DNA of 64,000 nucleotides. Origin: Fibrobacter succinogenes (lineage in GTDB: Bacteria; Fibrobacterota; Fibrobacteria; Fibrobacterales; Fibrobacteraceae). A program made the translations under genes and the position numbers. The stretch lies in the NCBI GenBank assembly GCA_902791475.1, contig CADAWC010000009.1:1-64000 (forward strand). The letters are read 5' to 3'. Below are positions 14,837 through 23,463 of this stretch, in pieces. The notes beneath the pieces were generated by a model. That model was not told the origin of the DNA. It saw only the letters and a program-made list of their open reading frames with translations, and did no database searches. Numbering within the stretch: position 1 is the first letter of the stretch; each line of letters opens with the position of its first letter.

Positions 14837-15964
14837 ATGCAATTGAATGAGCAAAATATTTTAAGTGCCTTGCGCGCGGTCCAGGATCCGGACTTGCACA
14901 AGAATATTGTAGAACTAAACTTTGTTCAGAACCTGAAAATTGAAGGCACGAAGGTTTCCTTGGATTTGCGCCTCACGACTCCGGCATGCCCGATTCGCGA
15001 CCGCTTCAAGGACCAGTGCATCTCCATCGTGAAAAGCCTTGGCGCCACCGAAGTCGAAGTGACGCTCACTTCTTCGCAGGGTCGCGTGGGCGATGACAAT
15101 TCTGCAGCTAAGGCTCCGCAGAATTCGCATATTGGCGAAGTGGCGCATGTGGTTGCTGTGGCTAGTGGCAAGGGCGGTGTCGGTAAATCGACCGTGACGG
15201 CGAACCTCGCCATGGCGCTCAGCCTTTCTGGCGCTCGCGTAGGTATTCTCGATGCCGACATTTACGGTCCCTCTATGGGCCTCATGTTTGGCATTGACAA
15301 GGCTCCTGAAGTTTTTGAAGACAATACGATTGCGCCTGTCGAAGCAAAGGGTGGCATCAGCATCGTCTCGATGTGTATGTTCGCTGACTCCGACAAGGCG
15401 ACCATCTGGCGCGGACCGATGGTTTCGCAGATGATCCAGCACTTCATCCACCATGTGCGCTGGGGCAAGCTCGACTACCTCCTCGTGGACTTTCCTCCTG
15501 GAACGGGCGACATCCAGCTCACGCTCACGCAGAATTGCCCGATGGCTGGTGCGGTCGTCGTGACGACTCCGCAACAGGTGGCTCTCGCTGACTGCCAGAA
15601 GGGTATTGCCATGTTCGACAACGTTGGCGTGCCGGTTATTGGCATTGTCGAGAACATGAGTTACTTCATTTGTGATGAGTGCGGCAAGCACCACAACATT
15701 TTCCCTGCCGGTGGCGGTCAGAAGATTGCCGAAAAGTGGGGCGTACCGCTTATCGGTAAGGTCCCGATGGAACCGGCTGTTGCCGACTGCGGTGACAGTG
15801 GCACTCCGGCGGTGCTCCGCTACCCGAACTCCGAATCGGCGAAAGTCTTTATGGATGCAGCCGAAAAGATGGTCCGCACGCTTTCTGTGTTTGAATCCGA
15901 AGGCGACGGCATCCTCAAAAACTTCAATTACGATTTCGAACAGTTGCCTGTGGAGGAAGTATGA
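14837..15964 (+). CDS. mrp: Mrp/NBP35-family Fe-S cluster carrier ATPase
   Basis: 375 residues. An N-terminal MIP18/DUF59 domain (about 1-85) with the TPACPIRD motif is followed by a ParA-like ATPase with deviant Walker A ASGKGGVGKS near 109, DADIYGPS, VDFPPGTGD and the cluster-binding pair CDEC near 278. Such proteins bind a bridging 4Fe-4S cluster between two monomers and deliver it to apo-enzymes. ATG 14837 is preferred over an in-frame ATG 18 bases earlier; no strong Shine-Dalgarno. The last four bases overlap the DUF971 gene (ATGA), so the two are coupled. Confidence 0.93.
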   Translation: MQLNEQNILSALRAVQDPDLHKNIVELNFVQNLKIEGTKVSLDLRLTTPACPIRDRFKDQCISIVKSLGATEVEVTLTSSQGRVGDDNSAAKAPQNSHIGEVAHVVAVASGKGGVGKSTVTANLAMALSLSGARVGILDADIYGPSMGLMFGIDKAPEVFEDNTIAPVEAKGGISIVSMCMFADSDKATIWRGPMVSQMIQHFIHHVRWGKLDYLLVDFPPGTGDIQLTLTQNCPMAGAVVVTTPQQVALADCQKGIAMFDNVGVPVIGIVENMSYFICDECGKHHNIFPAGGGQKIAEKWGVPLIGKVPMEPAVADCGDSGTPAVLRYPNSESAKVFMDAAEKMVRTLSVFESEGDGILKNFNYDFEQLPVEEV

Positions 15965-16257
15965 TTCAGCCAAAGAAAGTATTCAGGACAAAAGAGGGCA
16001 AGCTTGGCTTTGAATGGAACGACGGCAGCCGCACCGCATGCGATGCCCGTACGCTTCGCTTAGCTTGTCCGTGTGCACTTTGTGTGGACGAACATACAGG
16101 CGAAAAACTCCTCGACGATTCGACTGTTCCCTTGGATGTAAAGCTTGAACATGTCCAGTCGATAGGCCGTTATGCTGTCGGTCTTTCTTTTAGCGATGGT
16201 CATCGTTCGGGTATTTACCCGTATGATAAACTTAAGGAATTGACGAAATCCGCATAA
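15961..16257 (+). CDS. DUF971 (GBBH-like N-terminal domain) protein
   Basis: 98 residues matching the DUF971/gamma-butyrobetaine hydroxylase-like N-terminal fold: WNDGSRTACDARTLRLACPC near 19-38 and the final DGHRSGIYPYDKL. The CPCALC cysteines are the metal-binding residues of this fold. The gene overlaps mrp by four bases. DUF971 is often fused or adjacent to Mrp, which suggests that it helps Fe-S cluster handling; its exact reaction is not established. Confidence 0.88.
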   Translation: MIQPKKVFRTKEGKLGFEWNDGSRTACDARTLRLACPCALCVDEHTGEKLLDDSTVPLDVKLEHVQSIGRYAVGLSFSDGHRSGIYPYDKLKELTKSA

Positions 16258-16314
16258 AAAACCATATTTGAAAAAGTCGAAGACGGTTTGTCCGAGATAA
16301 GAAGGTGTTGCTTT

Positions 16315-17163
16315 ATGAGTGATTTTAACGAAGCTCTTTATTTTCGTGACTTGAATAGGTATCCTACGCTGACTCCGCAGGAGGAATCGGCGCTGTTGAA
16401 AATTATCAAGAACGGTGAAACCGAAGAAATTCGAAAGTCTGCCTTGCAGCGCCTTATCCGTGGCAACTTGCGATTTGTGGTGAGTGTCGCCCGCAAGTAC
16501 CAGGGCCGTGGCCTTTCACTTTTGGACCTTATCAATGAAGGTAACCTCGGTCTTTTCAAGGCGGCAAAGCGCTTTGACATGGACAAGGACGTGAAGTTCA
16601 TCAGCTACGCCGTGTGGTGGATCCGTCAGTCTATCCAAAAGGCTTTGTTCGAACAGGTGGGCGCAGTCCGCATTCCGCCTAACAAGCTTGCCTTGGTGAA
16701 TCGCTTCAAGCGCGCTTTGATGCAGAACGGCGGTGACTACGACAAGACCATTTCGATGGAAGAATTTGCTCCTTACGAACGCGACATCGTCGAAGTCATG
16801 GAAAAGATTGTCGATATCTCGCTCGATGCTCCGATTGGCGACGATGCCGGTGTTTCCAGTGCCGATTCTGTGAGTACGCTTATGGATGTGCTCGGCAGCG
16901 ATGGCAACCAGGACGAGGACATGGAACGCGAAGAGCGCAAGAAGCTCATCCAGGAAACGCTTTCGTCACTCCCGCAGCGTGAAGAAGAAATCCTCCGCAT
17001 GTTCTACGGCCTCGATACGGTCGAAGACACGACGCTCAAGGATATTGGCGAAGACTTGAAGCTCAGCCGTGAACGCGTCCGCCAGATCAAGAACAAGACG
17101 CTCCGTCGCTTGCAGAAGAGCAAGGAACACAAAGAAAAATTGGCTGACTTCCTGGAAATCTAA
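16315..17163 (+). CDS. rpoD: RNA polymerase sigma-70 factor, primary (RpoD/SigA) type
   Basis: 282 residues, the short primary-sigma length seen in Bacteroidetes rather than the 600 residues of E. coli. Region 1.2 (YFRDLNRYPTLTPQEE), region 2 (VARKYQGRGLSLLDLINEGN, then FDMDKDVKFISYAVWWIRQSI), region 3 and region 4 (LKDIGEDLKLSRERVRQIKN) are all intact; region 1.1 is absent. It would direct transcription of most genes. ATG 16315 has AAGGTG 9 bases upstream; an in-frame ATG at 16288 is less likely. Whether it is the primary factor or a group 2 relative cannot be settled from one window. Confidence 0.85.
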   Translation: MSDFNEALYFRDLNRYPTLTPQEESALLKIIKNGETEEIRKSALQRLIRGNLRFVVSVARKYQGRGLSLLDLINEGNLGLFKAAKRFDMDKDVKFISYAVWWIRQSIQKALFEQVGAVRIPPNKLALVNRFKRALMQNGGDYDKTISMEEFAPYERDIVEVMEKIVDISLDAPIGDDAGVSSADSVSTLMDVLGSDGNQDEDMEREERKKLIQETLSSLPQREEEILRMFYGLDTVEDTTLKDIGEDLKLSRERVRQIKNKTLRRLQKSKEHKEKLADFLEI

Positions 17164-17174
17164 TTGGAACTCTA

Positions 17175-18896
17175 ATGTCGAATCCTTCATCTGCGCCTCG
17201 TACTGCCGCGTACCTCTTTTTGATTTTTTTCTTTGGGGCGCTGCTTGCGTATGGCGGATTCAAGCTTTATAGCAAATATGGACCATCCAAGACGGTCGTA
17301 GGGGAAATTCCGTTCGGGCTTGATGCGGGGACCTCTGTGCCCAATGGCGATGCCCCGAATTTCAAGGCCGATGTCGAAAGTCTCCCGGTACAGGCGCAGG
17401 CTGAATTCCGCCGTGCGGGTGAGCTCTCGCGTAGCGGGGCGACTAAGGCTGCTTACGAAATTTATGATGCGCTTGTGCTCCTTTACCCGAATGTGGATGC
17501 GGCGGTCTGGGGCGAAGTCAATACTTTATTCCACATGGATTCCGTTACGGAAACGATGCGTGACCGAGCCGAACTCCTGATGGGGCGCCTCATGGCTCGT
17601 TACCCGAATACGGGCATCAGCTTTTACTTGGACAGCCGCAAGTCGCTCCTGGCGGGGAACTTGACCGTGGCGCTTGAATTGGCGAAGATGGCTAGTTCGC
17701 GTGCTCCGTCCATTTACGAGATTAGACTTTGGTACGCGGAACTCCTGCACAAGAATTCGAATTTGCGTGATGCAGCCAACGAATGCCGTGCGGCAATCAG
17801 TCTTTCTTCGGGCGACTCGCAGCGTGCGTTTGAGCTCTTGGCAAAAGTCTACCATGACGATGGGATTCTGGACAGTGCGGCACTCGTAGTCGATTACGCC
17901 TTGACGCAGTTCCCTCTTTCATCGGAATTGATGCTTTTGCGCGGTTACTTGGCCGAATACAATGGCAAGTTCGATGTTGCCGAAAAAACGTACCAGCGCA
18001 TTCTCGCTTTCCGCCCAGATTACGAAAAGGCACGTCGCGCGATGGCGACTATTGGCGAAAAGACTGCTCCTGGCAAGAACGGCCATTATGCAGGCTCCTC
18101 TCGTGATCGTGCCCAGGTCGCTTGCGATATTCTCGCTCCGCTGGTGGAACGTTATCCTGAAAATTTGCCACTCCGTGAGGCTATGGGCACGGCTTATATG
18201 AAGGCTCACATGTTTGACATGGCTCGTCGCGAGTTCAACTACATCCTCAAGAACGATCCGGATTACCCGGACATTAAGTCCCGCTTGAACGAACTCGAAC
18301 AAGTGCGCAAGGTGGCGATTGAGGAATACAACAACGGTCTTACTGCTAACCTGAACCGTGCTGTGGATAGCCTCCGCGGATCCATGATGCCCGAAAGGAA
18401 ACACGACTTCTCGACGAAATTGGGTCATTATCTTGTTCGTTATGGAGCGTCTTCGCAGGAATTCTTCAAGAAGTATTCTGCTTCTAATTTTAAACAAGTG
18501 AAACGCTTTGTTTGGCAAGAAACGTTCTATGAATCGCCTTATCATCATACGTACACGGTCGTTTTTGATTCGCTGAACCGATTCAGGGAAGTTCATGTGG
18601 TCGTATTTGATTCCGCTTCGAATTCGAACCATCTTGGTGTGGCGCCTGAAATCTTTACGCGCCTCCTCAAGCAGAATTCTCGAATTTCTGGTATCAGCAA
18701 TAACACTGGCGAAACAGATTGTGGCGATGGTGTTATCATGGATGCTGCGGTCTGGGAAACCCGCGATAACTTTGAAATTTTGGCTCGTATCGTCGGAAAA
18801 CCCGCCGAAGTACGTATGGTTCGCCTGGATCGTACGACTTTGCCCCCAACAGGCCTGAAACTTTGCGATTATATGCCGTTTCTTATGGAATTTTAG
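17175..18896 (+). CDS. TPR protein with N-terminal membrane anchor
   Basis: 573 residues. A single membrane segment (about 12-30: AYLFLIFFFGALLAYGG) anchors a periplasmic region of helical repeats: units such as LRDAANECRAAISLSSGD and FDVAEKTYQRILAFRPDYEKARR are typical tetratricopeptide repeats, seen from about 75 to 390. The last 170 residues form a different, probably beta domain (ETFYESPYHHTYTVVFDSL). TPR arrays bind protein partners. It starts 11 bases after the sigma factor gene and is followed by another TPR lipoprotein and an RlpA protein, so I infer an envelope scaffold or cell-division-related role. Confidence 0.8.
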   Translation: MSNPSSAPRTAAYLFLIFFFGALLAYGGFKLYSKYGPSKTVVGEIPFGLDAGTSVPNGDAPNFKADVESLPVQAQAEFRRAGELSRSGATKAAYEIYDALVLLYPNVDAAVWGEVNTLFHMDSVTETMRDRAELLMGRLMARYPNTGISFYLDSRKSLLAGNLTVALELAKMASSRAPSIYEIRLWYAELLHKNSNLRDAANECRAAISLSSGDSQRAFELLAKVYHDDGILDSAALVVDYALTQFPLSSELMLLRGYLAEYNGKFDVAEKTYQRILAFRPDYEKARRAMATIGEKTAPGKNGHYAGSSRDRAQVACDILAPLVERYPENLPLREAMGTAYMKAHMFDMARREFNYILKNDPDYPDIKSRLNELEQVRKVAIEEYNNGLTANLNRAVDSLRGSMMPERKHDFSTKLGHYLVRYGASSQEFFKKYSASNFKQVKRFVWQETFYESPYHHTYTVVFDSLNRFREVHVVVFDSASNSNHLGVAPEIFTRLLKQNSRISGISNNTGETDCGDGVIMDAAVWETRDNFEILARIVGKPAEVRMVRLDRTTLPPTGLKLCDYMPFLMEF

Positions 18897-18922
18897 CTCA
18901 TAAATATCTATTTTATAGCTAT

Positions 18923-20836
18923 ATGTTCCGTGGTCGTTTTTTAGCTTTATTTTTGTTTGCCGCTTTGCTTGAAGGTTGCACATGCTGCGCCTACTTGAAC
19001 CATATGTTCAATGCAGAACGGCTTTATGACGAAGCGACCGAACTCCGTCAGGCTCGCCTGGACAGTGTCCCTGACGAAACAATGTCTTACCCGGGACCAG
19101 AAGAATCTCAGAAATACGAAAAAGTCATTGAAAAAGGCTCTCGTGTACTAGAACGCTTCCCGAAAAACAAGACGCGTACTGCCGAAGCAGTCTTCCTCAT
19201 TGCGGAATCTTATAGACATAAAGCAGACTGGCCCAAAGCTATTACCAAGTACGACGAATACGAACGCTATTTTTCTGATAACGATTCCATGCGTGCTGTG
19301 GAATACCAGCGTGCTTACTGCCTCTACCGCAACCAGGAATTCAATATTAGCCGTTTTGCGCTAGAACCTGTAGTGGCTGACAAAAACCACCCTTACTATT
19401 TCCAGGGACTCAATCTTCTCTCGCTCCTGGACGAAAAGTCCGAAGCTCCGGAACAGGCTATTGCCGCTTTGGAGGCAGTGCTTGCTGATACGAGCGGAAC
19501 TCCGTACATGAAGGGCAAGGCGCATTTCCGTTTGGCTGGTCTTTACTTTAAGATGGAACAGTGGGACAAGGCACACCATCATTACAACGCTAAGGAAATT
19601 GAAAATCTGAACGATCGTGAACGCCAGACGGCAGGCGAGCAGTCGGCGGAATGCCTCGTGAATACGAAGGAATACCTTAAGGCGGCGGACGAGTTCAAGC
19701 AACTCTACAAGACCGAGGCTTACGAGAAAAAGCGTGCGTTCTATTTGGTGCGAATCGGTGAAACGACTCTCTTGGCTGGCCGCAAAGCCGATGCTTATGT
19801 GATTTTCAATAAGGTCAATTCGGAATACGAAAAGACGGAACATTCTTCCCGCTGCTATTTCAACATGGGCGACTACGAGCAGTCCAAGACTTTGAACTAT
19901 GAACTGGCGATGGCTTATTATGATAGCAGTTACATTGCAAGGGCCATTAGCGAGTATGGTCAAAAGTCTCGTGACCGTCGCAATGCACTGAGACGTCTTG
20001 TTTCGATGCGCGAAAAGAACGATGAAATCCGCGAGAGCAAGGATTCCATTCCCGATATGAAGTCGTTTTTCAAGAATGAGTTTATGATTGCGGAACTCTT
20101 TTTGCTCAAGCTTTCCGAAGCGGACAGTGCAGTTGCAAGGCTTACGAATGTGATTGAAAATTCCGATGACACCGCTAGCGTTATGCGCGCTGCGTATGCA
20201 AGAGCGTTCATTTATGACGAGTTCTTGCACGATCCCGATACCGCAGAAGAAATGTACAAGGAAATCATCGAGAAGTATCCGAATACGGATTACGCAAAAC
20301 AAGCTCAGGTGAACCTCGGCATGAACGTGACGATGAAAACTCGCGAAGACGAAGCTCGTGACCGTTACATGGCTGCAGAAAGCTTGTGGACTATCGCTTC
20401 TGAAATGCCTGCAAGCAAGATGGACCTGGTGGATTCGGCGTACGCACATGCCTTTGCCGCGTTTGATAGCGTTTACAATGATTATCCGCAGACGCAGTCC
20501 GGAATTCAGGCGCTTTACATGAAGGCAATCTATTACCAGATGCTCCCGAATATGGACAGTGCCGTTGTCATTTATCGTAAACTTCGCGATGAACATGGCC
20601 AAACACCATGGGGCAAGCAGGCTGTTTATGTGCTCAACACCCGCCTCACGACGACGGATGATGATATCGCAAGACTTCGCAGGCGTACCGCGCAGACGGT
20701 CGAAAATCTTGAAAAGAAATCGGCGAAGTACTACGAAGAGCTGAACGCCAAACCCGAGGAAAAGAAGGCTGATATTATCAGCAAGGAAGATGAAATCCTC
20801 GAAAATACGTACAACAGCATGTACGACTTTGAATAG
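18923..20836 (+). CDS. TPR-repeat outer-membrane lipoprotein
   Basis: 637 residues from ATG 18923. The start MFRGRFLALFLFAALLEGC contains a lipobox (LLEGC), so the mature protein is lipid-anchored at the periplasmic side of a membrane. The body is an array of TPR-like helices (FPKNKTRTAEAVFLIAESY, EEMYKEIIEKYPNTDYAKQA and similar), close in style to BamD/YbgF and other envelope assembly lipoproteins. The last 60 residues are Glu/Lys-rich and probably coiled. An earlier in-frame ATG at 18863 lies inside the previous gene and would put 20 residues before the signal. It is 4 bases from the RlpA gene. Confidence 0.82.
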   Translation: MFRGRFLALFLFAALLEGCTCCAYLNHMFNAERLYDEATELRQARLDSVPDETMSYPGPEESQKYEKVIEKGSRVLERFPKNKTRTAEAVFLIAESYRHKADWPKAITKYDEYERYFSDNDSMRAVEYQRAYCLYRNQEFNISRFALEPVVADKNHPYYFQGLNLLSLLDEKSEAPEQAIAALEAVLADTSGTPYMKGKAHFRLAGLYFKMEQWDKAHHHYNAKEIENLNDRERQTAGEQSAECLVNTKEYLKAADEFKQLYKTEAYEKKRAFYLVRIGETTLLAGRKADAYVIFNKVNSEYEKTEHSSRCYFNMGDYEQSKTLNYELAMAYYDSSYIARAISEYGQKSRDRRNALRRLVSMREKNDEIRESKDSIPDMKSFFKNEFMIAELFLLKLSEADSAVARLTNVIENSDDTASVMRAAYARAFIYDEFLHDPDTAEEMYKEIIEKYPNTDYAKQAQVNLGMNVTMKTREDEARDRYMAAESLWTIASEMPASKMDLVDSAYAHAFAAFDSVYNDYPQTQSGIQALYMKAIYYQMLPNMDSAVVIYRKLRDEHGQTPWGKQAVYVLNTRLTTTDDDIARLRRRTAQTVENLEKKSAKYYEELNAKPEEKKADIISKEDEILENTYNSMYDFE

Positions 20837-20840
20837 GCTT

Positions 20841-21266
20841 ATGCAATCCCGTTTTTTCTTTGCTGTTGTTCTTTGTGTTTTGGTCGCGTTTTCGGGCTGT
20901 TCGGGTGCGACGAACCGTAAGGGTTATACCCGCGTGACAAAGTCATCGCGAGTACAGAAAAAAGCGGAAATCGGCTATACATTTACAGGCGATGCCAGTT
21001 ATTATGGCAAGGGCTTTGATGGCAAAAAGACTGCGAGCGGTGAAATTTTTGACCGTGATAAATTTACCTGCGCACACCGAAGCCTTCCGTTTGGAACGAA
21101 ACTCAAGGTAACTCGCATTAAGACGGGCGCCTCTGTTGAGGTTCGTGTGAATGACCGTGGGCCGTACTCCAAGAAACGCGTACTCGATTTGAGCGAAGCT
21201 GCCGGAAAGGTGCTTGGACTTGATAAAGCGGGACATGCCCAGGTCAAAGCCGTCGTGATAGAATAA
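20841..21266 (+). CDS. rlpA: RlpA-like double-psi beta-barrel lipoprotein
   Basis: 141 residues. Signal peptide with lipobox VAFSGC (Cys near residue 18), then a double-psi beta-barrel domain (about 45-141): GDASYYGKGFDGKKTASGE, the conserved HRSLPFGTKLKV, and VNDRGPYSKKRVLDLSEAA. RlpA proteins bind or cleave denuded glycan at the septum in Gram-negatives. The C-terminal SPOR domain of E. coli RlpA is absent. ATG 20841, four bases after the TPR lipoprotein stop, is the natural start. This makes a three-gene envelope cluster behind the sigma factor. Confidence 0.88.
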   Translation: MQSRFFFAVVLCVLVAFSGCSGATNRKGYTRVTKSSRVQKKAEIGYTFTGDASYYGKGFDGKKTASGEIFDRDKFTCAHRSLPFGTKLKVTRIKTGASVEVRVNDRGPYSKKRVLDLSEAAGKVLGLDKAGHAQVKAVVIE

Positions 21267-21295
21267 ATTTCAAAAAAAATGAGGCTACTGCTCAA

Positions 21296-21320
21296 AATGT
21301 CATCTTATGACATTTGACGA
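21296..21320 (+). promoter_or_regulatory. perfect inverted repeat overlapping a TTGACG box
   Basis: AAATGTCAT-CTT-ATGACATTT is a perfect 9-bp inverted repeat (21296-21316). The TTGACG at 21315-21320 looks like a -35 box, with a weak TAAGAA 18 bases on. It may be an operator for the small gene at 21368; as a hairpin it has no T-run, so it is unlikely to be a terminator for rlpA. Confidence 0.45.
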
Positions 21321-21367
21321 TTCTATATTAGTGCTCGTAAGAACACTAAATACCCAAAGGTAAAAAT

Positions 21368-21592
21368 ATGAATCGCAAAGTAGTTAAGGTGAATAAGCAT
21401 GTAGTCGAAATTCCGGAACAGTCTCCGTGGGATTCCGGCTTTTCCATTTTCAAGCGCCGTATTGGGGAATTGATGCAGTTAAGCGGTAATGACGATTCTG
21501 TTATCGATGACGATGACTTGATTCCGTATTACCGCATGGGCGAAAGCGAAACGTTTGTGCTTTCTGCCCTCGGATGTGCTGTTTGCGGCTAG
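21368..21592 (+). CDS. small acidic protein with C-terminal CxxC
   Basis: Not recognised. 74 residues: a basic start (MNRKVVKVNKHVVEIP), a central acidic run (SVIDDDDLIPYY) and a tail ending GCAVCG. Spaced AAAGG lies 6 bases before the ATG. The Cys pair at the very end could bind a metal or be modified; a leader-core layout like that of a RiPP precursor is conceivable, but no modifying enzyme is adjacent. A possible operator lies upstream, suggesting regulated expression. It converges with the beta-barrel gene 26 bases later. Confidence 0.6.
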   Translation: MNRKVVKVNKHVVEIPEQSPWDSGFSIFKRRIGELMQLSGNDDSVIDDDDLIPYYRMGESETFVLSALGCAVCG

Positions 21593-21618
21593 TGGGCTCT
21601 TGAACTTTGTAAGAGTGC

Positions 21619-22428
21619 TTACTTGCGGTTGATGCGCAACATCACTTGCAAGGAGTTGCCGCAATGTGTGTGGTGGTAGTAATCTTTGCGGTAGCTGTCT
21701 TCGGATGAGTCATAACCGGATTCAATTCCCAAGAATTGCCACCTTACACCGACGCCCATGAATGTTCTTTCAGAAATCTGCCAGTCTTTTCCAACTTCGA
21801 AGTCGATCCCGAGAACCATGTGGCTATCTCGGGTTCTTTTCCCTGCATGGTAGTAATTTAAGTTTCTGTCATAATAAAATCCACTGTTGTCGAACGGATC
21901 GTTCATGAGTATGGCGCCGATAGACATTTTTGCGCTTACGAAAAGCCCTTGCAAGAATGTGTTTTGTGTCCGAGAGAATGGGAATGCTGTTACGCCACCA
22001 CCGAATAGAATGACTAGAGCGTCAATGTCGTTCAAGCCGATGTATTTGCTGTCGATGTCATCTAAATCGTATTTGCCGTCAACGGATACGAATTCGAAAG
22101 AGCCATGGATGGCGATAAGCCCTTTGATGAGCATACCAAGGGTTAGTTCGCCCGTGTAGCCAAAACCTGTGCCATCGTATTTGAGTCTTTCGTCATAATA
22201 GCGATGGTTGTAGTAGATGTTTGTCATGTCGAAACCAATTCCTGCGTTCACGTAGAAACTGTTTCTTCTGGGGGCTTTCTTGACTACGCCAAATTCTTGA
22301 GGTTTGGCCTGTGACTGTTGCGTTTCCCACTGCGATTGGTTGTTGCCGTTTTCGTCGGCAAAATAATCTTGAGCAAACGCTGTTGCACAGAATACAGCTA
22401 AAAATAGAGCGAAAATAAAACGTTTCAT
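21619..22428 (-). CDS. outer-membrane beta-barrel protein
   Basis: 269 residues with a signal peptide cleaved after AFAQ (MKRFIFALFLAVFCATAFAQ). The rest alternates polar and hydrophobic residues in strands ending with aromatic residues (SFYVNAGIGFDMTNIYY, GYTGELTLGMLIKG, WQISERTFMGVGVRWQF), and the last strand LQVMLRINRK is a possible outer-membrane C-terminus. I infer a barrel of about 8-10 strands of the OmpA/OmpW type; function unknown. It lies downstream of prmC on the same strand, 52 bases away. Similar proteins lie at 24776 and 58789. Confidence 0.75.
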   Translation of the reverse strand: MKRFIFALFLAVFCATAFAQDYFADENGNNQSQWETQQSQAKPQEFGVVKKAPRRNSFYVNAGIGFDMTNIYYNHRYYDERLKYDGTGFGYTGELTLGMLIKGLIAIHGSFEFVSVDGKYDLDDIDSKYIGLNDIDALVILFGGGVTAFPFSRTQNTFLQGLFVSAKMSIGAILMNDPFDNSGFYYDRNLNYYHAGKRTRDSHMVLGIDFEVGKDWQISERTFMGVGVRWQFLGIESGYDSSEDSYRKDYYHHTHCGNSLQVMLRINRK

Positions 22429-22480
22429 GTCGCCCCCTAGAGACGGGTTAAAGGTAAAGGATGTTACTTTACTCTATAAC

Positions 22481-23443
22481 TTATATTTTTTTATAGCTAA
22501 CGAAACGAATGTTGTTGCAAAAATCTTTGTGAATGCCTGTAAATTCAAGCCAAGTGTATCTTGATGCTTCAGCTTTGAGCATTTCACCTTGTTCTGAACC
22601 GATTTCGAGTAAAATAGATGCGCCCGGCTTGAGGCTGTTTTCGGTCTGCTGTAAAAGCTTGCGGACAAGATCGAGACCATCTGCACCGCCAAACAATGCG
22701 AGCGCGGGGTCGTATTTCGCAACTTCTGGCTGGAGCTTGTCTTTTTCGCCGTCGGGAATGTAGGGGAGGTTGGCGATCAGGCAGTCAATTTTTGCAGAGG
22801 CGTCACCGGTGGTTTTTGCGATGGCTTCTGGAGTTACTGCGTTCAGCAGGTCTCCCTGTGCAAAGGTCAATGTGCTTGTTGAAGGCGCCGAAGAGGTAGA
22901 GTCTGTCGAAGATGCGGCGCTTTCTGCGTCAGGATTACCCGCGAGGCCATTCGCTTCAGCATTTGTACGAGCAAGGGCGAGTGCGTCTTCGGAAACGTCC
23001 GTTGCCAAGACTTTGGCGCCAGCAATTTCTTTAGCACAAGCGATCGAAATGGCGCCCGTGCCCGTCCCGATTTCAACAATGAACGGATTCTCGATGCCTT
23101 TCAAGCAATTTGACGCCATATCCACAAGCGATTCCGTTTCCGGGCGCGGGATAAGCGCACGGCGGTCGCACTTGATAATGAATCCTCGGAAGCTTGTGTC
23201 GCCGATGATGTGCTGCAGCGGCTCACGCGTTGCACGGCGTGCAACCATCGTGCGGAGCACGTCCAGCTCCGCTGGCGTGAGCGGCTTCTCGAAGTTCAGG
23301 TACAAGTCCATGCGGTTCTTCATCTTGAGACCGTAGCTGATGATGTACTCGGCATCGAGACGTGCATCAGGAATGCCCTTCTTTTCAAAGAAGACCTTGG
23401 TGCGGTTCAAAATTTCAAGAACTGTCATCTGCGGCTGTGGCAT
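22481..23443 (-). CDS. prmC: peptide chain release factor N5-glutamine methyltransferase
   Basis: 320 residues. N-terminal helical domain, then a Rossmann methyltransferase with motif I EIGTGTGAISIACA near residue 121 and the catalytic motif ANLPYIP near 224. PrmC methylates the Gln of the GGQ motif in release factors, and prfA lies directly upstream on the same strand, 20 bases away, which supports the assignment. Two oddities: the motif reads NLPY instead of the usual NPPY, and about 30 Ser/Thr/Asp-rich residues are inserted near 163-191 inside the catalytic domain. Confidence 0.9.
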   Translation of the reverse strand: MPQPQMTVLEILNRTKVFFEKKGIPDARLDAEYIISYGLKMKNRMDLYLNFEKPLTPAELDVLRTMVARRATREPLQHIIGDTSFRGFIIKCDRRALIPRPETESLVDMASNCLKGIENPFIVEIGTGTGAISIACAKEIAGAKVLATDVSEDALALARTNAEANGLAGNPDAESAASSTDSTSSAPSTSTLTFAQGDLLNAVTPEAIAKTTGDASAKIDCLIANLPYIPDGEKDKLQPEVAKYDPALALFGGADGLDLVRKLLQQTENSLKPGASILLEIGSEQGEMLKAEASRYTWLEFTGIHKDFCNNIRFVSYKKI

Positions 23444-23463
23444 TGGACTTACCTCACGACCCC

